A stretch of DNA of 64,000 nucleotides from Chinchilla lanigera (taxonomy: Eukaryota; Chordata; Mammalia; Rodentia; Chinchillidae), in assembly GCF_000276665.1 (NCBI RefSeq), contig NW_004955470.1, forward strand, positions 787,220 to 851,219, in the 5' to 3' direction. The notes under the pieces are model-generated. The model saw nothing but the letters and a program-made list of their open reading frames with translations. It had not been told where the DNA came from and made no database searches. Shown here piece after piece: positions 58,143 to 64,000 of this stretch; positions within the stretch are counted from its first letter, which is position 1; each line of letters opens with the position of its first letter. Position numbers and translations under genes: made by a program.

Positions 58143-58606
58143 GGAGGGGTACTATTATCTTGTTGACAGTAATAAGTTGCAACATCTTCAGGCTGCAGGC
58201 TGCTGATGGTGAGAGTGAAATCTGTCCCAGACCTACTGCCGCTGAACCTCGATGGGACCCCAGAGGCCAAATTGGTTGCACCATAGATAAGGAGTTTAGG
58301 AGCTTGCCCTGGTTTCTGCTGATACCAGTTTAAGTATTTGTTAACACTCTGACTGGCCTGACAAGAGATGGTGACTGTGTCTCCTTCAGATGCAGGTAAG
58401 GATGGAGGCTGTGTCAACTGGATGTCACATCTGGCACCTGAAATTGTAAATGTAACAATACCATCACAGTTATTCATGATAAAACAAGACCTCCCTGAAA
58501 CCTCAGGCAACTCTGACCAAGTGAGCTCAGGAAATTCCTGGTGCTGTCCTTCCTCACCTGGGACCCAGAGCAGCAAGAGGCCCAGAAACGGAGCGGAGAC
58601 CCTCAT
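58143..58606 (-). CDS. IGKV: Immunoglobulin kappa variable segment, IGKV1-like, shifted start
   Basis: Germline kappa V segment, nearest paralogue of the gene at 13472. The usual IGKV1 leader starts ATG GAC ATG AGG; here the first codon is GTG (58610-58612), so the start is taken at the next ATG (58604-58606). This gives [16 protein letters not shown], two residues shorter but still hydrophobic. The leader exon coding part is 58558-58606, the intron 58438-58557 (120 bp, no in-frame stop) and the V exon 58143-58437. The mature chain starts [16 protein letters not shown], with 22 residues to its first Cys; Trp and YYC are present. CDR1 is [14 protein letters not shown]2 GATNLAS and CDR3 QQDNSTPP, with an N-S-T sequon. 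FR3 reads SGSRSG (usually SGSGSG). Otherwise open, with a good RSS and a perfect octamer. Confidence 0.9.
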
Positions 58607-58701
58607 GTCCACGCTGTGTCCTGACTGGGACTGACTCCTGCACAGGATGACAGCTGCAGCCTATTAAGAAGTCCTCAAGCAGCTGGCTGTGCTCCAGGGA
58701 T

Positions 58702-58709
58702 ATGCAAAT
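58702..58709 (-). promoter_or_regulatory. V-kappa octamer, perfect
   Basis: ATTTGCAT on the coding strand, 96 bp upstream of the ATG used, with CAGCTG at 58735-58740 in the same setting as at 14063. Confidence 0.9.
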
Positions 58710-61189
58710 GAGCAGGGCTGAGAGGGGTGTGGCCCAGCTGCAGGGCGGGCTCATCTCAGGACAGGCTCAGTGTTCTCTGGGGTCCCTGTCCAGACCAGGG
58801 CAGCACAGACTCTCGTTCCCAAACACCCTTTACTTGAGGACCACAGTGCTGTGTTATGATCCCTCTGAGAAGGAGGAATTAAGGGAAACAAATGGGCTGT
58901 TTCAAGCTTAGGCTATAAAATGAAAAGTAAAGACAGGAAGAGAGGTTAATTAATAAACTCTTTGAACTTGTCTGGGTTCCTCTACTTATCAGATGGCAGG
59001 GGAGGACCTATGTATACAATTATGCTTTCTAGCCCCAGGCTTCCCGTAGCAGACACACAAGCACATGCTTCTGCCTGTCTTCCACCAAAGGCAGGTCTAC
59101 GGCCCGGCCAGGTTCTTGCTTTCCATTTACTTTTCAGAATAAATTAGAATTATTTCAGAAGCAATGCAAGAAATGGGATGTATTTAAAACTATAAACAGA
59201 AGTCTGGGTGTTGGAATATTTAAGAATAGAGCAGCAGCTTGGACCCAAATCCTTTCTGCCAGCTTTGACAATATGAACACATGGTCTTTACATGGTTGGG
59301 CCTAAGGCTTCATGATCTCAAGAGGGCTGCAGTGCTCTGTACCTCAAGGACTCTTAAAACAGTTTCTGAAAGAAATCCAAGCAAAATATTTCACCTCCTC
59401 CTCCCATCTCAGGTGTATGAAAATCTTCCCCAGCACCTGTGCACCGTCTTCTTTCCTCTCACATCTAACTTCTGAGATGCTCAGAAAAGCCTCCCAATCC
59501 CTGCTCCTGCTGAGGCTGCAAGAGGTTCATCTGTGTCTGCCATGCACAGCAGGTCCGAGCTGTTCCTGAATAAAGTGAAGAAAACAGAGATGATTGCTGG
59601 GAAAGGGATCAGTTTCTAATAGGCCCTTTAAAAATAAATAACCCTGTGCTTCTAACTTATATTGGATGGAGAGGAAAGATCTGAAGAAAAACTATGTGCT
59701 GTGTTAGGAACAAGCAGGACTCTAGGATAACAGGGAAAACAAATCCTCCTTCTCCAGATGCTGAGGGTGCGTCAGGAACTGAAGAGACATGGGCAGTGAA
59801 TTAAGGGTCTTCATAGATTTTCAAGCACTGCAGGGAAAGGGAGAGGTTTGGAACAGGGGTCTGAACCCGGGCTGAGGTCAGACTTGCAGTGCTGAGAGCT
59901 GCTGAGCTGTATCTTGGGCTATGGAGGAAGCAGCTGCCCCCCTGACCCATGGGGCTGAGCACTTGCAAGACCAGAGGCACTGCTCATGGTGCCACCTGGC
60001 AGGGGATCTAGGGAAGAAAAGTACTCAGCACTCGGGGTGCTGACCAAGTTGAGAGTCCCAAGGAGGAACAACACCATAAGAGACCAGGACTTCAGAGCTG
60101 CCCTAGTTCTGTGAGCTGAAGGTTCTCCTGAGGCAGAACCTGAGCAGCTGATCTCACTGCTCCTGAGGGTCAGAGGCCAAGAAGAGGGTCAGCAAATATC
60201 TCCATCCTGGAGTCTTGAATCATTCAGCTTCTGATCTGCATAGAAAGATGAAGAGCATGTGTTACACAAATAAATATGTAAACTGCTTATCTGCTGTGTG
60301 CATGTAATACATTTACTGTTAATATCATGTGGTAAGAAATGATCACTTAATTGCTTATGTAACGTAGTATTTTAAATTCTGGCAAGTTGGACCTGAACAG
60401 TGAGACCCCAGCGTCAGCACGTTACTACCCGATTGTTCCCCACTGCATAGCTGAGCAGCACGAAGCTCAGAGCCCACCCTCAGCCCCTGTGGACTGAGCA
60501 GTGACCTATGCTCACTGCTGAGGACTCTGGAGGACAGCAGGGGACAGGTCTGCAGTCACAGCCCCTCTCCCCACCCCCCTTCCCCTCCTCTCAGGGATCC
60601 TGCAGTGCATCTCCTCTGCATCTCCGAATGGAGTTGAGTTCTGCAGGTTCTGTCACCTCCACCTCTGAATTCATGAGGCCACTTTATTCTTGCTTCACTC
60701 ACAGCTGGCCACATTCACAGCTGTGGCCCTTGTTCTCGAACCCATTTTGCTTCATTGCTGACTAGAGGCCTCCTGGGAAGGTAGTCATAGTCAGGTGTAC
60801 TGCCAATCACAAAGTAAAACAGGAAACACTAAGGAACTGCCAGATAGCGAAGACATGGTATTGTCCTCAGAGACCCCACAGCCACGTGAGTCCTATAAGC
60901 TGGGCAGAGAACTCCCTGCCTTAGTGGTTCCCTATCGGGAGAATATCACTTCTACTATCCCAGTGTTTCTAGGATGAGGCCTCAGAGCTTGTTTATTGTG
61001 GGGTTGTTCGCCATCTACTGGAAGTCCTGTAACATAGCACCCTCTTCATTTTGGTACCCTCAGGCCTTGACTGATATTTTCACTTGTATTCATGAAACTG
61101 ATTCTATTCCATCAATTACCAGGAGAGATTCTGTAGAAAATTCAAGTAATTCCTCTTAATAAATCTCCCACCTACTAAGGACAAAAGTG

Positions 61190-61675
61190 TCAGATTAATA
61201 ATCCATTTCTGTCCCGGGTGAGCTGGTCCAAAGAACAAGGTACCCATGGATGAATAGAAAAGTAAGAGAAATAAGAAAAACAAGAGAGGCATAATTCTGG
61301 GACCAGGGGGCTTACAGCCTCTTGGACTGCAGCCGGATTATCATTTTCAGTAACCTTTTGTTGAGAAAGAACAAAGGAGGCAGAAGAGGAATGGGAGTAT
61401 ATCAACTGTTTTAGCAAGGACAATACAACTCAATTATCATGGGAATGAGACTAGACTAGTTAGCCATCATGTTATCATTCCTTTGCTCATATCTCAGCAA
61501 AGCATTTAGTGCTGACCCCAGGGCTTTCCACAAGGACATAGGTACTGCACTCTTTTCCTTTCCACCAATGTTTTTGCTACACTTCCTCCAGAACCCAACA
61601 ATCATGGCTTGGTCAGGCCTGAGGCAATACATTGAAAGAGTAACTAAAGAATGTCCTTCTCCACACAAAAGACTA
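61190..61675. other. About 490-bp insertion, unidentified
   Basis: Present only here: the copy at 27405-27450 passes directly from the CCCAACTAGGAAG region to GTTCACCTAGA. It contains a 70-codon minus-strand ORF (61456-61668) and a 75-codon plus-strand ORF on the same stretch, neither recognised. No clear target duplication, poly-A or LTR ends. Confidence 0.5.
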
Positions 61676-62450
61676 ACAGTTCACCTAGAATTCTAAAAAG
61701 ATACTGGTCACAGGATAGTGAGCACGAGTTGTGTAACCCTCATGATATGACCACGATGTAGTTTTGGCAAAGACCACGAGCCCTTAAGACCTTGCAGGAG
61801 TTATTTGTAGATTGAAGAGTCATGGTATAGATCTGTAAGCCCAGCCCATCCCTCCTCTCCCAGGACCCCTTCCAGAGCAGCCTATGAGAACCCTAGCAGT
61901 TCCTGTTGCACACTCAGCAGTTGGCAAGTGGTTGCAGCTGTGGCAGCTAAAATGTGAGAAAGTCCCAGAAGTGCTAGGTTCCTGCACAGCACTCTCTAGC
62001 TCTCTCCCCAGTCTCTGTGCAGGGTGTGAGGAAGGGATCACAGCTAGCCTTGGGGCCCAGGCACATCCCTGCTTCCACCAACACCTCCTTCTTTTAAGGG
62101 CCTCCAGGATCACCAGATTTGTGTGTGACACTTTAACATCTCTCAGGTAACAATTGCTTTGACTTTTTATTGAAAACAATGAACATGAAGGATAGGAATA
62201 TAATATTGCCACTGTGGGAGCCCCATTATTCATACACTGGTGACTCCGCTATGGCAGGTGTTGTTCACAGTATCACAAACATTAAGTCATTCCAGAAAAC
62301 TTATGAAGGGACTGATGGCATCTTAACCGAAGGAGGAGGTGATAATACATAAAGCTCAAAACCAAAGGAACACTCTCAGAGTAGCACACATCTTGCCACA
62401 GATATTGCTGCTCCAGTTGAAGATGGTAATAAAACTAAGTATTATTCATG

Positions 62451-62510
62451 TTTATCCCTTCTTTTTAGCATATTTAAATGTTTATCCCTTCTTTTTAGCA
62501 TATTTAAATG
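62451..62510. repeat. Perfect 30-bp tandem duplication
   Basis: Two identical 30-bp units, 62451-62480 and 62481-62510, each TTTATCCC...TATTTAAATG. The paralogue near 28215 has one unit. Confidence 0.97.
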
Positions 62511-64000
62511 TTGATTCTTTAAAGGTTTATACTTGGGTTAATTAATTAGGCATATAAATCTGTATCATTTTATTCATTCGTGATAGTTCTATGTTTCTAT
62601 TACAATTATACTTTGATCTGTCATGATATAAATTTTTGTATTTTTAAATATCCAAGTTTTAGTTGTTTTGTTGCATCTAGTCAGAGCTTTGTCACTGATG
62701 TAACATGTATTTCCCTTAAAATACTATGAACAAAAGAAACTAGGAATACATTCTTTTCATATTTACTGCTTATTCTCTCTAAGGTAATAAACACAATTGT
62801 AGATATATTGCTTGCAGGAAGAAAACTGAGTCACAGCTCAGGAACCACCTCCTGAGCTTAAGTTGTAACCAGTAGTTAACACAGTATCAAGATGAGAATA
62901 AAGCAAAGTAACCTCATACTTTCTCATTTACTCATTGCCAGAAAACTCTTGGTTAGGATAATATTTCCCTCTCTCCCCTCTGCCTCCTCTTTTTAATCAC
63001 CATCACTTTGTAATATGCAAGCAGCGTTTGGATGATGGATTAAATGGAGAAATGCTATCAGGTAACCCTCATCCCACACATCTCTAAGGTGTACTCCAAG
63101 AAGAGATGGTGTTGTAAGCTATTTTTTTAACAGAACATCACTGCTAAAGGGAAGGGTTGACTCCTTAGATTTATTATGACACAGCACCTCCTGAGGTAAA
63201 TATTGACTCAGTATGGGGGAGGAAGGAAGCAAAACAGCTGAACAACCAAGAGAATATCTGCGGCCACCAGACCTATTGGAGTGAATGTTGGTGAGGTTTC
63301 TGCTCTGGCTGTAACAGTGTGCATGACATAGGTAATTTGAACATCACTGACCAAAGTGATTTTCTAACATGTGGAAATGTGTGTATTTGTCTTGATCTAC
63401 AGCCTGGCCCTGAGCCACACAAGTCTGTTCAGCACTAGAAATATACACAGGTAATCAAGGAACTAAGCTTTTATTTCTAATTTAGTTGTATCTAGCAATG
63501 TACTTCCTGCATTTATCACATGAGACAGCACAGATTTAGATGGGGTATTCATTAATATCTCCAGGAACAACAGGCTGGTAGACTTTATGAAAGGGTCTGT
63601 CCCTTACACTGCATCAGGCCGGGATGTACTACAGCCAAGGTACACATAACACATGGCTGGATCTAGTTTAAAAAACAGGGCAAATATTTAAAAATTCTTG
63701 CATGGAATATATGCATGCAAGGGCCTCTCTGCTGCTGTCAGAATCCAAAAGCTTGCCATAAACTGAGCTGTTTGGGGATGCTCACGTGTGCCTGCATTAT
63801 GTCAAGACAAGTATCATGTCTGCATTGCTGGAAATGAGAAGGAGGAGAAACAGACTGCAGGGGAGCCTCGCTCCACCCTTCCACCCCAACCTCCCAGTGC
63901 CTGGCAGAGCTTGGCTGCATATGAGAAATGTGCTTAGCAGGTGGAGACACCAGGAGGAGCAGCGGGGCCACCCAGCCTCACACTTCTGCTTCCTTGGCTG

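Larger units (their letters stand above)
58750..64000. repeat. IGKV1 5'-flank block, copy 3, up to the next V gene
   Basis: Paralogous to 14078-19100 and to 24905-30570. The last 300 bp match 30250-30570, the DNA just 3' of the pseudogene RSS, so another IGKV1-like gene begins past the window. No gene lies within it. Confidence 0.8.

Noticed and set aside
61820..62233. 137-codon minus-strand ORF
   Set aside because: Lies in the duplicated IGKV1 5' flank; the paralogue at 27524-27823 is open for a shorter, different length, and no splice signals or domain are evident.
1..64000. CRISPR, operon, phage or other prokaryotic system
   Set aside because: All genes are split vertebrate Ig segments, repeats are mammalian retroelements, and no regular spacer array exists.
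1..64000. J-kappa segments or the C-kappa exon
   Set aside because: No 23-spacer RSS followed by an FGxGT-type J frame and no C-domain frame was found on either strand by reading.

Overview
This window is mammalian germline DNA from an immunoglobulin kappa light-chain variable (IGKV) cluster. The repeats indicate a rodent: tRNA-Ala-derived ID-type SINEs, B1-like SINEs, MaLR-type LTRs and an L1 with a repeated 5' UTR. The host is probably not a mouse or rat, because the ID consensus here (ending around GGTACCGGAGAAAAACC) is not the murid form. I cannot name the species from sequence alone. All V genes lie on the minus strand. No J segment or C-kappa exon is visible, so this is an internal part of the V array.

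Seven V segments can be delimited exactly: leader exon, intron, V exon and a 12-spacer recombination signal (RSS). Three are IGKV3-like: 3442-3983, 8351-8876 and 46235-46775. Four are IGKV1-like: 13472-13941, 24309-24781, 30599-31064 and 58143-58606. Six look open. The one at 30599-31064 has a one-base deletion in FR1 and is called a pseudogene. The one at 58143-58606 has lost the usual first ATG and must start two codons later. A badly decayed possible V relic lies near 43.7-44.1 kb. An eighth segment is expected just past base 64000, because the window stops on the first base of its RSS nonamer.

Layout, left to right. 0.2-5.2 kb and 5.2-10.2 kb are two copies of an IGKV3 cassette (about 3.2 kb of 3' flank, then the V gene and its promoter side). 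10.25-19.1 kb is the same 3' flank followed by an IGKV1 gene with a different long 5' flank. 21-30.6 kb repeats the IGKV1 arrangement with more divergence and contains a 100-N assembly gap. 30.6-33.1 kb holds the IGKV1 pseudogene and part of its 5' flank. 33.1-43.6 kb has no duplicated V flank; it carries a complete short LTR provirus with its target duplication, a dead Tigger/pogo-type transposase and several SINEs. 46.2-54.5 kb is an IGKV3 cassette split by a nearly full-length but dead L1. 54.5-64 kb is an IGKV1 cassette paralogous to the one at 10-19 kb.

The V genes do not act as an operon. Each has its own octamer promoter, and one is joined to a J segment per B cell by RAG through its RSS. 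The array grew by tandem duplication of one- and two-gene units. Retroelement insertions that differ between paralogues, many with readable target-site duplications, mark the order of events.
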